Positions 7,385-15,901 of a stretch of DNA of 64,000 nucleotides are shown one piece after another. Both the position numbers and the translations under genes were made by a program. The stretch comes from Phreatobacter sp. Lineage in GTDB: Bacteria > Pseudomonadota > Alphaproteobacteria > Rhizobiales > Phreatobacteraceae. Each line of letters begins with the position of its first letter. Positions within the stretch are counted from its first letter, which is position 1. The notes under the pieces were generated by a model. It was not told where the DNA came from. It saw only the letters and a program-made list of their open reading frames with translations, and did not search any database. The stretch spans positions 23,289-87,288 of the forward strand of contig NZ_JAUYFA010000031.1 of NCBI RefSeq assembly GCF_030691135.1. Direction: 5' to 3'.

Positions 7385-8533
7385 ATGACTCAGAACCTCC
7401 CGCTCGCCTCCATTCCCTTGATCGATCTCGGCGCTCAGCGGCGCCGGCTCGGCGCGGCGGTCGATGCCGCGATCATGAAGGTCGTGGACCATGGTGCCTA
7501 CATCATGGGTCCCGAGGTTTTCGCACTGGAGAAGGCGCTTTCGGAATTTTGTGGTGCCAGACATTCGATTTCCTGCTCGTCCGGTACCGATGCCCTTGCC
7601 CTCATTCTGATGGCGAAGGGCGTGAAGCCCGGTGACGCGGTCCTCTGCCCCTCCTTCACGTTCGCCGCCACGGCGGAGGTCGTCGCCTGGCTCGGCGCCA
7701 GTCCGGTCTTCGTCGACGTTCATGCCGAGACCTTCAACCTCGACCGCGCCTCGCTCGAGCAGGGCCTCGTCACGGCGAAGGCGGCCGGCCTGCGGCCCGT
7801 CGGCGTCATCGCCGTCGACCTGTTCGGCCAGTCCGCCGATTACGACGCCATCGAGCCCTTCTGCGCCGAGAATGGCCTCTGGCTGCTCGATGATGCCGCC
7901 CAGTCCTTCGGCGGTAGCTACAAGGGCCGGAAGATCGGCACGATCGGCATGGCGACGGCGACGTCCTTCTTCCCGGCCAAGCCGCTCGGCTGCTACGGCG
8001 ATGGCGGCGCCGTCTTCACCGATGATGACGGAATCGCCGACGTGATCCGGTCGCTGCGCATCCACGGACAGAACAACGAGGACAAATACGATAACCAGCG
8101 CATCGGCATGACCGGCCGGATGGACACCATCCAGGCCGCCGTGCTGATCGAAAAGCTCAAGATCTTCGGTGACGAGATCGTCGCGCGGAACATCGTCGCG
8201 GCGCGCTACAACGAGGCTCTCGCCTCGCTCGTCGACGTACCGCGCGTGCCCGAGGACCTCGTCTCGGTCTGGGCGCAGTATACGATCCTGCTCCGCGGCC
8301 GCGATCGCACCGAATTCGCCGCCCGGCTGAAGGCGCAGGGAATTCCCACGGCCATCTACTATCCCCGCCCCCTGCATCAGCAGACGGCCTACAGGCGCTA
8401 TCCCGTCGCCGGCAACGGCTTGCCCGTCTCCGACCGTCTCGCGGTCGAGGTAATCAGCCTGCCGATGCACCCCTATCTCGACGAGGCGCTGCAAAGCCGC
8501 GTGATCGAGAGCGTACGCGCGGCGCTGGCATGA
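7385..8533 (+). CDS. DegT/DnrJ/EryC1/StrS family sugar aminotransferase
   Basis: A 382-residue PLP-dependent enzyme with the family hallmarks: CSSGTDAL near 64-71, LLDDAAQSFGG at 167-177 with the PLP-ring Asp, and FFPAKPLGCYGDGG at 195-208, where Lys199 should bind PLP. These enzymes transfer an amino group to a 4-keto or 3-keto nucleotide sugar, giving amino sugars for O-antigen or exopolysaccharide. The start ATG at 7385 is chosen because MTQNLPLASIPLIDLGAQ fits the usual family N-terminus; the frame is open about 310 bp further upstream without family-like sequence. No operon partner is adjacent downstream. Confidence 0.9.
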   Translation: MTQNLPLASIPLIDLGAQRRRLGAAVDAAIMKVVDHGAYIMGPEVFALEKALSEFCGARHSISCSSGTDALALILMAKGVKPGDAVLCPSFTFAATAEVVAWLGASPVFVDVHAETFNLDRASLEQGLVTAKAAGLRPVGVIAVDLFGQSADYDAIEPFCAENGLWLLDDAAQSFGGSYKGRKIGTIGMATATSFFPAKPLGCYGDGGAVFTDDDGIADVIRSLRIHGQNNEDKYDNQRIGMTGRMDTIQAAVLIEKLKIFGDEIVARNIVAARYNEALASLVDVPRVPEDLVSVWAQYTILLRGRDRTEFAARLKAQGIPTAIYYPRPLHQQTAYRRYPVAGNGLPVSDRLAVEVISLPMHPYLDEALQSRVIESVRAALA

Positions 8534-8664
8534 CGGCGGCCGCGGTCCGGTTCGCCTAACAGGCTTGCCGCGCCGATCGGGGCACGTCCTGCACATGGCT
8601 GCTCCACGCGTGCTCTTCCGGCCACAGACCCTGGGCATATCTCGCTGAATCGCCGGCAGGGCGG

Positions 8665-8699
8665 TTGACGGCGACCTTGGTCAAGGACGAGGGTATAAG
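8665..8699 (+). promoter_or_regulatory. possible promoter/operator for the 8754 peptide
   Basis: TTGACG at 8665-8670 and TATAAG at 8694-8699 resemble -35 and -10 elements but lie 23 bp apart, too far for a standard sigma-70 promoter. Between them is an inverted repeat CCTTG-GT-CAAGG (8675-8686). Such a layout could be a regulated promoter or chance. Confidence 0.25.
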
Positions 8700-8753
8700 C
8701 GTGCTAAAGCAGTGCAGCATGCGTTCAAGGCGTAGGTGTCGAGGAGTATCGGC

Positions 8754-8846
8754 GTGAATGTAGAGACCGCCTTCGAGTTGGCCGCGCTGGTTTTGGGTTT
8801 GGCTTCAGCCTGGCTGGTCGTTCGCGACCGTCTCCGCGCCTACTGA
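8754..8846 (+). CDS. putative 30-residue single-helix membrane peptide
   Basis: A GTG-started frame of 30 codons plus TGA. GAGGAG at 8741-8746 gives a strong RBS with 7-base spacing. The peptide is acidic at the start, has one hydrophobic helix (roughly FELAALVLGLASAWLVV) and ends in the basic tail RDRLRAY, so it looks like a positive-inside single-pass inner membrane peptide. It is isolated in a 490-bp gap between the aminotransferase and the glycosyl-1-phosphate transferase. No family is recognised; coding status rests on RBS, composition and topology only. Confidence 0.45.
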   Translation: MNVETAFELAALVLGLASAWLVVRDRLRAY

Positions 8847-9023
8847 TCCGACAGTTCGCCCCCCGGCCTTCCTCTGAAAATCCGGAAAGGTGCGTCGGGC
8901 TTGCGCTATAGCCCTCCCCTACATGCTGCATGCAGGTCGCATCGGATGCCGGATCGAATCGGCTAGCGTGACGTTCCGCCTCTCGGGGGCGGATGATCGG
9001 CACCAGCGCGGTCCTTCTCGACG

Positions 9024-10046
9024 ATGCCAGCTTCCTCTAGTCTCCTGACGGCCGGCCTCGCATGTGCCGCCGCGTCCATCGTCTCCTGGCTGGCCATCGC
9101 CGCCTTGCGGCCCTGGCTGAGACGTGTCGCCGGCGCCAGACCCGACGCCCGCTCCTCCCACAAGGACGTGACGCCGCAGGGCGCCGGCATCGGCGTCGTG
9201 GCGAGCATCATCCTCGTCGCCGGCATGGCCGCGATCCTGGCGGGTGCCGCCGAGGTCCGCCTCCTCGCCCTGCTGGCGGCCGTCGCCGGACTGACGGTCC
9301 TCGGTTTCATCGACGACGTCCGCCCCATCGCCTGGGCGCCCAAACTCGCAGTGCAGGCGGTGGCGGCGGTGCTGGCGACCCTGAGCCTTCCCGCCGACGC
9401 GACGCTGGTACCGCCGGCACTGTTCTGGGCCGAACGCGCCGTAGCCGCCCTGGTGCTGCTCACCACGATCAACATCGTCAATTTCATCGACGGCATCGAC
9501 GAGATCACCCTAGCCCATGCGGCGCCGGCCTTCGCCATGATCTGGGCGGCAGCTCTGCTGATGCCGATGGGCGGGGCGACAAGCGTCATCGCCGCTGCCG
9601 GCCTCGGCGCGATGGCCGGGTTCTGGCCCTGGAATCGGCATCCGGCATCGATCTTCCTGGGGGATTCTGGCAGCTTGCCGCTCGGCCTGCTGCTGGGTTG
9701 GCTGGCGCTGAACCTCGCCCTCCAGGGCCAGCCGGCTGCAGCGCTCCTCGTGCTGCTCTACCCGCTCGTCGATGGTGGCCTGACCCTCTTGCGGCGTTTC
9801 CTCGCAGGCCGAAGGCTCACCGAGCCCCATCGTGACCACGCCTACCAGCGCGCCGTCGACAATGGCCTGAGAGCGCCGCGGGTGGCGCTCACCGTCGCCC
9901 TGGTCTCGATCCTCTGCGGCGGGCTCGCCCTCGTCTCCATCCGCGCCGAAGGTGCCTGGGCTGCGGCCGCGATGCTCACCATCGGCACGGCCGTGGTGCT
10001 CCTGCCCGTCATCGCCTGGCTGCAGCGACCGAGGCGCAGCCCATGA
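9024..10046 (+). CDS. WecA/WbpL-type undecaprenyl-phosphate glycosyl-1-phosphate transferase
   Basis: A 340-residue polytopic membrane protein of the MraY/WecA family. Diagnostic motifs are GARPDARSSHKDVTPQGAG (37-55), FIDDV (95-99), NFIDGIDE (153-160), FLGDSGSLPLG (211-221) and the cytoplasmic HRDHAYQR (269-276). These enzymes transfer a sugar-1-phosphate from a UDP-sugar to undecaprenyl phosphate, the first step of O-antigen or capsule repeat synthesis. WbpL-like proteins use UDP-FucNAc or UDP-QuiNAc. The neighbouring epimerase, coupled by an ATGA overlap, fits a WbpV/WbpL-like pair, but the exact sugar is inference. Confidence 0.9.
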   Translation: MPASSSLLTAGLACAAASIVSWLAIAALRPWLRRVAGARPDARSSHKDVTPQGAGIGVVASIILVAGMAAILAGAAEVRLLALLAAVAGLTVLGFIDDVRPIAWAPKLAVQAVAAVLATLSLPADATLVPPALFWAERAVAALVLLTTINIVNFIDGIDEITLAHAAPAFAMIWAAALLMPMGGATSVIAAAGLGAMAGFWPWNRHPASIFLGDSGSLPLGLLLGWLALNLALQGQPAAALLVLLYPLVDGGLTLLRRFLAGRRLTEPHRDHAYQRAVDNGLRAPRVALTVALVSILCGGLALVSIRAEGAWAAAAMLTIGTAVVLLPVIAWLQRPRRSP

Positions 10047-10975
10047 GGATCCTCGTCACCGGCGCGAGCGGCTTCGTCGGCACGGCGCTCGCCGCGAACC
10101 TTGCCGAACGCGGGCACTTTGTCCGCGCAGCGGCGCGTGGCCCCCTTCCCGCCAGCATCGCGGGCCGCGTCACGCCCGCCGCCCTGCCCGACCTCGTTGC
10201 CGGCCAGGACCTCGATGAGGCCTTCGCGCGGCTTCTCGACGGCATCGACGCCGTCGTCCATGCCGCCGGCCTCGCCCACCAGCCCGCGGGGATCGACGAG
10301 GCCGTGATGCAGGCCGTCAACGCCGACTCTTCGGCAAGCCTCGCCCGCGCCGCGCGTCGCCAAGGCATAGGGGGCTTCGTGCTGATCTCGTCGATACGGG
10401 CGGTGAGCGGGCCGTCAGCCGCATGGCTCCTGACGGAGGCGGCGGAAGCAAACCCCACCGACGCCTATGGGCGTTCGAAGCGCGCGGCGGAATGTGCGGT
10501 CGCAGCGGCCCTGCCAGAGGCGACGATCCTGCGACCGCCGATCATCCATGGCGCCGGAGCAAAGGGCAACATGGCGCGCCTCGCCCGCCTCGCCCGCCTC
10601 CCCTTGCCACTGCCGCTCGCAGGGCTCGCGGGCCGCCGGTCGATCCTCTCCGACGCCAATCTCGCCAGTGCCGTCGCTTTCGTTCTGGACAATCCCGAGA
10701 CGCGGGGGCGCGCCTTCCATCTCGACGACGGTGAGCCGCTGACCTTGCCGGAGATGGCAGCGTCGATGCGGCAGGCTGTCGGCCGTCCGCCGGGCATCGC
10801 AGCCCTGCCCTTCGCCCTCGCCGAGCGGATGATCGCGCGCCTGTTCCCCGGCATCGCCGGGCAGGTGCTGGGCGATCTTGTCGTGGACGATGGCGCGTTG
10901 CGCGCTCTCGGCTGGCGGCCGGTCGAGCCCTCGGGTGCGGGTCTCGGCCGGCTGATGCGGGCAACGGGCGCTTAG
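10043..10975 (+). CDS. NAD-dependent epimerase/dehydratase (UDP-sugar 4-epimerase/reductase type)
   Basis: A 310-residue extended SDR protein with the NAD-binding motif GASGFVG (7-13), a catalytic Ser in LISSIRA (114-120), and the Tyr-x3-Lys pair YGRSK (Tyr142, Lys146). Extended SDRs next to WbpL-type transferases often make the UDP-sugar (WbpV/WbpK-like) used by the transferase. Translation is coupled to the upstream gene by ATGA. The 3' end overlaps the stop codon of the convergent ManC gene by a few bases. Exact substrate unknown. Confidence 0.85.
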   Translation: MRILVTGASGFVGTALAANLAERGHFVRAAARGPLPASIAGRVTPAALPDLVAGQDLDEAFARLLDGIDAVVHAAGLAHQPAGIDEAVMQAVNADSSASLARAARRQGIGGFVLISSIRAVSGPSAAWLLTEAAEANPTDAYGRSKRAAECAVAAALPEATILRPPIIHGAGAKGNMARLARLARLPLPLPLAGLAGRRSILSDANLASAVAFVLDNPETRGRAFHLDDGEPLTLPEMAASMRQAVGRPPGIAALPFALAERMIARLFPGIAGQVLGDLVVDDGALRALGWRPVEPSGAGLGRLMRATGA

Positions 10976-12411
10976 ACGCGCTTGTAGTCGTCCTGGCTGC
11001 GGACGATGTCGTCCTCGCCGAGATAGCTGCCCGACTGCACCTCGATGAGCTCCAGCGGAATCTTCCCGTCATTCGACAGGCGGTGCCAGGCGCCCAGCGG
11101 GATATAGACGTTCTCGTTCTCGCGCACGATCTTCGAGACCTCGTCGACCTCGACGGTCGCCGTGCCCTTGACGACGATCCAGTGCTCGGCGCGGTGGAAA
11201 TGCTTCTGCAGCGACAGCCGCGCGCCCGGCTTCACCACGATGCGCTTCACCTGGAAACGCTCGCCCCGGTCGACGCTCTCGTAGGAACCCCAGGGGCGCA
11301 GCACCCGGCGATGCTCCTCGGCGAGCCGGCGGCGCTGGGCATCGCCGCCGCGCAGATCCGCCACGAGTGTCTTGAGCTCACCTGCAACCTGGCGGCCGGC
11401 CACCAGGACGGCATCCTTGGTGGCGACCACGACGACGTCGTCGAGGCCGATCACCGCGGTGTGGACATCGTCGCTCGACACATAGGAATTGCGCGTTCCC
11501 ACCAGCGACACGGCGCCACGCGCGGCATTTCCGTCGGCATCCTTCGCCGAGGCATCCCACAGTGCGTCCCACGAACCGAGATCCGACCAGGCGTAGTCGG
11601 CCTCGATGACGGCGGCGCGGTCGGTGCGCTCCATCACGGCATAGTCGACGGACTTCGCGGGAGAGGCGGCGAAGGCTTCGCGATCGATACGCTCGAAGGT
11701 GACGTTGCCGGTCTGGTCGACGCTCATCGACCCGGCGACGGCCTTGGCGGCTGCGGCGATCTCCGGCTCGAAACGTGCGAGCTCGGCGAGGAAGACGTCG
11801 GCGCGGAACAGGAAATTGCCTGAGTTCCAGAGATAGTTCTCGGCGAGGAAGGTCTTCGCCTTGTCCTCGTCGGGCTTTTCCACGAAGGCGGCGACCATCC
11901 GCACCCGGCCGTCCATGACGTCGCCGGGGCGGATATAGCCGTAGCCGGTGGCCGGATGGGTCGGGCGGATGCCGAAGGTGACCAGCGCTCCGGCCTCGGC
12001 CACCGCGAGTCCGGCCTCGGCCGTCGCGGCGAAGGCGGCGGCGTCGGTGACGAGGTGGTCGGCGGCCAGCACCAGCATGACAGCGTCCGGATCTGCGGCC
12101 GCGACGAGTTCGGCGGCCACCGCGATGGCGGGACCGGAATCCCGCCGCATGGGCTCGAGCACGATGCGACCGGGCGTGCCCGCGCGCGCCAGCTGGTCGG
12201 CGACGAGGAAGCGGAAATCCTCGCCGGTGACGATCACCGGATCGGTGAAGATGGCGCGGTCGCCGACGCGGGCCAGCGTCTCCTCGAACGTCGAGCGATC
12301 GCCGAGGAGCGGCAGGAACTGCTTCGGATAGGCCTCACGCGAGGCGGGCCAGAGACGCGTCCCCGCGCCGCCGGAGAGGATGACCGGAACGATCCGCGTC
12401 TGCTTCGGCAT
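10972..12411 (-). CDS. manC: mannose-1-phosphate guanylyltransferase / mannose-6-phosphate isomerase
   Basis: A type II bifunctional enzyme of about 479 residues. The N-terminal domain carries the pyrophosphorylase motif VILSGGAGTRLWPASREAYP and KQFLPL; the C-terminal domain is a cupin-type isomerase with KHFHRAEHWIVVKG and VYIPLGAWHRLSN. It makes GDP-mannose from mannose-6-phosphate for LPS or exopolysaccharide. Start choice is uncertain: GTG at 12429, ATG at 12420 and ATG at 12411 are in frame. AAGGA at 12422-12426 is 10 bases from the 12411 ATG, and MPKQTRIVPVILSGG is the usual N-terminus, so 12411 is preferred. Other family names are cpsB, algA and xanB. Confidence 0.92.
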   Translation of the reverse strand: MPKQTRIVPVILSGGAGTRLWPASREAYPKQFLPLLGDRSTFEETLARVGDRAIFTDPVIVTGEDFRFLVADQLARAGTPGRIVLEPMRRDSGPAIAVAAELVAAADPDAVMLVLAADHLVTDAAAFAATAEAGLAVAEAGALVTFGIRPTHPATGYGYIRPGDVMDGRVRMVAAFVEKPDEDKAKTFLAENYLWNSGNFLFRADVFLAELARFEPEIAAAAKAVAGSMSVDQTGNVTFERIDREAFAASPAKSVDYAVMERTDRAAVIEADYAWSDLGSWDALWDASAKDADGNAARGAVSLVGTRNSYVSSDDVHTAVIGLDDVVVVATKDAVLVAGRQVAGELKTLVADLRGGDAQRRRLAEEHRRVLRPWGSYESVDRGERFQVKRIVVKPGARLSLQKHFHRAEHWIVVKGTATVEVDEVSKIVRENENVYIPLGAWHRLSNDGKIPLELIEVQSGSYLGEDDIVRSQDDYKRV

Positions 12412-12516
12412 CGAAGGCATATCCTTCACTTTTCGCTCAGCATGTCGGCGCGTTACCTACCCTCTGGCCGTCCGACGCGCCACAGCCATCTGTCGGAATG
12501 GTCAACGCTGCGACGT

Positions 12517-13851
12517 TCAGGGCCTGGCGGGGACACCGAGGAACGGGCGGCTGAAGGAAGTGATCCCGACCTGCGCCTGATGCGCGGCAACCACCAGAAC
12601 GAGGTAACCGGTGGCGAAGACCGTGTTGGTCTGGTCGTGGCTGAACAGGAGGTTGGTCAGGCCGAAGATCGCATAACTCCCCGACAGCAGCACCGCGAAG
12701 GCCCAGCGCTCACGCTGACGCCCGTCCCGCGGCGCCTGTCCGACGATGATGAGCGGCGCGACCAGCAGCAGCACCAGGGCGAGAAGGCCGACGATGCCGC
12801 GGCCGACCGCCACCGAGATGAACTCGTTGTGGAGATGGCGATAGGCCGGAATGGCGATCCCGGCGCGCGCGGCCCGCGCCCGCACCTCCGCCACGGCGTT
12901 CTGGCTGCCGTAGCCGACGAAGGGGCGATCGAGGAAGGCATCGAACCCATGGGTCCACAGCATGACCCGATGGGCCGTCGAGGGGTCGCGGTCGACGCCG
13001 AGGGTCTCGCTCTGCAGGGCCTGGCGCACCTCTTCGACGCGCTCCGGCACCTTCAGGGCAATCGCGAAGACCGCGAGCCCGGCGGCGAGAACCGAGGCCA
13101 CCAGCACAGTCTGCCCGATCCGCACCCGGATCAACGGCCAGACATGAACCACGACCACGACGGCGACCAGCGGCAGCGCCAGCAGCGCGCCACGCGTCTG
13201 CGACAGGAAGCTGCCGCCGATGCCGCAGACGAGCGCAGCGAAAGCGAAAGCCTTCATCGCCGGCGACAGGCGGGTAAACCCGACCATCGACAGTCCGGCC
13301 GCGAGGATGGCCGTGCCCCCGAAGGGAATGGCGTTCGCCATTCCGGCGGTGGCGCGCGGGTGGCCGAGGAGGAAAACCTGCACCAGCGCGAGGCAGAAGG
13401 AGACGATGGCGGCGGCGCGGACCCCGTTCAGGAAGAGATCGAAGACATCGACCTTCGGCGTCTGCACGAGGGTGCCGACCAGGACGGTCAGCGCGAGGAA
13501 ATGCATCGCGGTGCCCACATCAAGCCAACCCGCGGCCTTGTTGGCGAAGGCGAGCGGCGAGATCATCGTCACGAAGAAATAGCCGAGGGCGACGAGGCAA
13601 GCGAAGGCCGTCGTCGGCGGCCAGACCCAGGAGATGCGGCGGCCAAGAAAGATCAGGCCGATATAGATGCACGCCCCGAAATAGAAGAAGGTCGCGACGC
13701 TGCCGAGGGTCAGCGGCAGGAAGGCGAGCACCGGAATATAGAGATAGGCGATGCGGTTCGGGTCGTCGATCGTCGCCCGGATCCAGGCCCAGGCGGCAGC
13801 GACCAGTCCCCGTCGCGGCGAGGTGTTCGGCGGACCTTCCATTGAACTCAT
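12517..13851 (-). CDS. O-antigen ligase/polymerase family membrane protein
   Basis: A 444-residue protein with about 10-12 hydrophobic helices and a Wzy_C-type domain. The large periplasmic loop contains the HLHNEFIS segment, matching the conserved HN motif of WaaL/Wzy proteins. Such proteins either ligate polysaccharide to lipid A-core or polymerise repeat units in the periplasm. It follows the SDR gene by 16 bp on the same strand, so it may be co-transcribed with the very-long-chain lipid A genes. Ligase versus polymerase cannot be settled from sequence alone. Confidence 0.8.
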   Translation of the reverse strand: MSSMEGPPNTSPRRGLVAAAWAWIRATIDDPNRIAYLYIPVLAFLPLTLGSVATFFYFGACIYIGLIFLGRRISWVWPPTTAFACLVALGYFFVTMISPLAFANKAAGWLDVGTAMHFLALTVLVGTLVQTPKVDVFDLFLNGVRAAAIVSFCLALVQVFLLGHPRATAGMANAIPFGGTAILAAGLSMVGFTRLSPAMKAFAFAALVCGIGGSFLSQTRGALLALPLVAVVVVVHVWPLIRVRIGQTVLVASVLAAGLAVFAIALKVPERVEEVRQALQSETLGVDRDPSTAHRVMLWTHGFDAFLDRPFVGYGSQNAVAEVRARAARAGIAIPAYRHLHNEFISVAVGRGIVGLLALVLLLVAPLIIVGQAPRDGRQRERWAFAVLLSGSYAIFGLTNLLFSHDQTNTVFATGYLVLVVAAHQAQVGITSFSRPFLGVPARP

Positions 13852-13867
13852 GACGACTGACGCTGCC

Positions 13868-14620
13868 TTATCGCTGCAGCCCCATCGAAGCTGTCAGTCC
13901 TCCATCGATGGAAAGGGTAGCGCCTGTCATATAACTTGCAAGCGGCGACAGCAGATAGGCGACGAGACCGCCGATTTCCTCGGGCCGCGCGAAACGTCCG
14001 GCGGGAATCTGGCTCTCCATCTTGTCGCGATAATCGGCATATCTGGCCATCATGTCGGTATCGACGAAGCCAGGGGCGACGACATTGACCGTCACGCCGC
14101 GTTTGGCGCTCTCGATCGCCAGCGTCCGGCAATAGGCGGCGAGCGCGGCCTTGGACGCCCCATAGGCGGCATTGCCCTGGTTGGAGCGCTCCGCCGTCAC
14201 CGAGCCGATGGCGACGATCCGCCCGTTCCGGGCCCGCATCATCGGGCGCACCACGGCATTCACCAGGCGCGTGAAGGCGAAGAAATTGATCTGCATGACC
14301 GCCTCGGCCTTGGCCTGGTCCATGACCGCGGCGAGTTGGTCGTAGGGCTGCCCGGCATTGTGGACGAGGCCATAGAGCGCTTCGCCCTTTTCGAGCTCGG
14401 CGCAGAAGGCGTCGACCGCCGTCTTGTCGGCGAGGTCGAGGGTCGCGATCCCGACGTCACGATCCGGGTGCGAGGCCTTGAGCTCCGCCACAAGCGCTTC
14501 GGCCGCCGTGCCCGAGGAGCGCACCGTGAAGGTCACATCGTGGCCGGCGGCGACGAGCGCCCGGACGATGGCCGCGCCCATGCCCTTGGCGCCGCCGGTG
14601 ACGAGGACGCGCCCCATCAC
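13868..14620 (-). CDS. FabG-like short-chain dehydrogenase (3-oxoacyl-ACP reductase type)
   Basis: A 250-residue classical SDR: cofactor motif GGAKGMG (9-15), HNAG (87-90), Ser140 in AIGSVTAE, and YGASK (Tyr153, Lys157). The ATG overlaps the stop of the FabF1XL-like synthase (ATGA). A beta-ketoacyl-ACP reductase dedicated to the very-long-chain acyl pathway is the natural reading, since each elongation round needs one. The standard rhizobial acpXL cluster, as I know it, carries a zinc-type dehydrogenase rather than this SDR in the run, so it may be an added component. Confidence 0.85.
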   Translation of the reverse strand: MMGRVLVTGGAKGMGAAIVRALVAAGHDVTFTVRSSGTAAEALVAELKASHPDRDVGIATLDLADKTAVDAFCAELEKGEALYGLVHNAGQPYDQLAAVMDQAKAEAVMQINFFAFTRLVNAVVRPMMRARNGRIVAIGSVTAERSNQGNAAYGASKAALAAYCRTLAIESAKRGVTVNVVAPGFVDTDMMARYADYRDKMESQIPAGRFARPEEIGGLVAYLLSPLASYMTGATLSIDGGLTASMGLQR

Positions 14621-15891
14621 GCCGGCTCCGCGGCGAGGACCAGGCAGACGTTCTGACCGCCGAAGCCGAAGGAATTGGAGATGGCGCGGGTGACTTTCGC
14701 CTTGCGGGCGACATTGGGCACGAGATCCATCCTGATCGCGGGGTCCGCCTCGGTATGGTTGATCGTTGGCGGAATGACGCCGCTGCGGATGGTCATCAGC
14801 GTGAACACCGCCTCGATGGCGCCGGCCGCCGACAGGGTGTGGCCGATCATCGACTTGTTGGACGACACGGCGATCCCCGCGAGATGATCACCGAAGACGG
14901 CGGCGAGGCCGACATATTCCATCTTGTCGTTCTCGGGCGTCGACGTGCCGTGGGCGTTGACATACTGGACGTCGGCAGGTGTGACGCCGGCATCGTCAAG
15001 GGCATTCCTGATGCAGCCGATGATCGGCGCGCCGTCCGGGCTGGACCGGGTGCGATGGAAGCTGTCGGCCATCTCGCCGCAGCCCTCGACGACGCCGAGA
15101 ATGGTCGCGCCACGCGCCGTGGCATGTTCCCAGGATTCGAGCACCAGGGCCCCCGCCCCCTCGGCCATGACGAAGCCGTCGCGGTCCTTGGAGAAGGGCC
15201 GGGCCGCGGCGGTCGGGTCGCCGTTGCGGGTCGACAGCGCGGACAGGAGCGAGAAGCGCACCAGTGATTCCTGGTTGGCGGAACCGTCGGCGCCGATGAC
15301 GAGCGCCGCTTCGGTCTCGCCGCGGCGGATCGCCTCGACGGCCAGCTGGATGGCGGTCGCCCCGGTGGCGCAGGCTGTGGAGATCGAGATCGGCGCGCCC
15401 TTGGTGCCGAAGCGGTCGGCGAGCGCATCGCCCACCGAGCCGAAGAGGAAGCGCGTCTGCATCGCGCTGAAATCCTTGGCCGCGGCGCCCCTGAGAATGT
15501 CGGTATAGGTGATGTCGGCGCTCTTGCCGGAGGCGCGGGCGAGATCCTGCCGCTGCGGCCATTCCAGCTCCACCGGCGGCATGCCGAGGAAGAGCGGGCC
15601 GGGGAAGGTGCCGGCATCGCCGATCCTCGCCTCGGCCACCGCCTCCTCGCCGGCCAGCGCCGCCATCTTGGTGGTGAGGTCGGGGGCATTGTCGAAGGGC
15701 ACGAAATCGACGGTGCCGGCGATGGTGGTGCGCAGGCCCTCGATCGGGAAACGGGTGATCGTATGGATGCCGGACTGGCCGGCCGTCAGCTTCGACCAGT
15801 TCTCGTCCTTGCCCTGGCCGAGCGAGGTGACGACGCCCATGCCGGTGACGACGACGACCGGGCGGCCGTGCTTGTCCTTCATGTGAGCCAT
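14617..15891 (-). CDS. fabF1XL: beta-ketoacyl-ACP synthase, FabF1XL type
   Basis: A 424-residue condensing enzyme with a full Cys-His-His triad: Cys174 in STACATGATAI, His314 in NAHGTSTPEND and His351 in SNKSMIGHTLSAAGA, plus Lys346. It should elongate ACP-bound acyl chains toward the C28 class of hydroxy fatty acid attached to lipid A in Hyphomicrobiales. It lies 10 bp after the FabF2XL-like gene and overlaps the SDR start. Gene order acpXL, fabZXL, fabF2XL, fabF1XL on one strand matches the known rhizobial cluster, which supports the name. Confidence 0.88.
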   Translation of the reverse strand: MAHMKDKHGRPVVVVTGMGVVTSLGQGKDENWSKLTAGQSGIHTITRFPIEGLRTTIAGTVDFVPFDNAPDLTTKMAALAGEEAVAEARIGDAGTFPGPLFLGMPPVELEWPQRQDLARASGKSADITYTDILRGAAAKDFSAMQTRFLFGSVGDALADRFGTKGAPISISTACATGATAIQLAVEAIRRGETEAALVIGADGSANQESLVRFSLLSALSTRNGDPTAAARPFSKDRDGFVMAEGAGALVLESWEHATARGATILGVVEGCGEMADSFHRTRSSPDGAPIIGCIRNALDDAGVTPADVQYVNAHGTSTPENDKMEYVGLAAVFGDHLAGIAVSSNKSMIGHTLSAAGAIEAVFTLMTIRSGVIPPTINHTEADPAIRMDLVPNVARKAKVTRAISNSFGFGGQNVCLVLAAEPA

Positions 15892-15901
15892 GGTGTCCTC
15901 C

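Larger units (their letters stand above)
8534..9023. other. 490-bp intergenic region between aminotransferase and WbpL-like gene
   Basis: Apart from the putative 30-residue peptide (8754-8846) and the weak promoter-like elements before it, I see nothing coding on either strand. The last 177 bp before the WbpL-like gene should contain its promoter, but no clear hexamers stand out. Confidence 0.5.
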
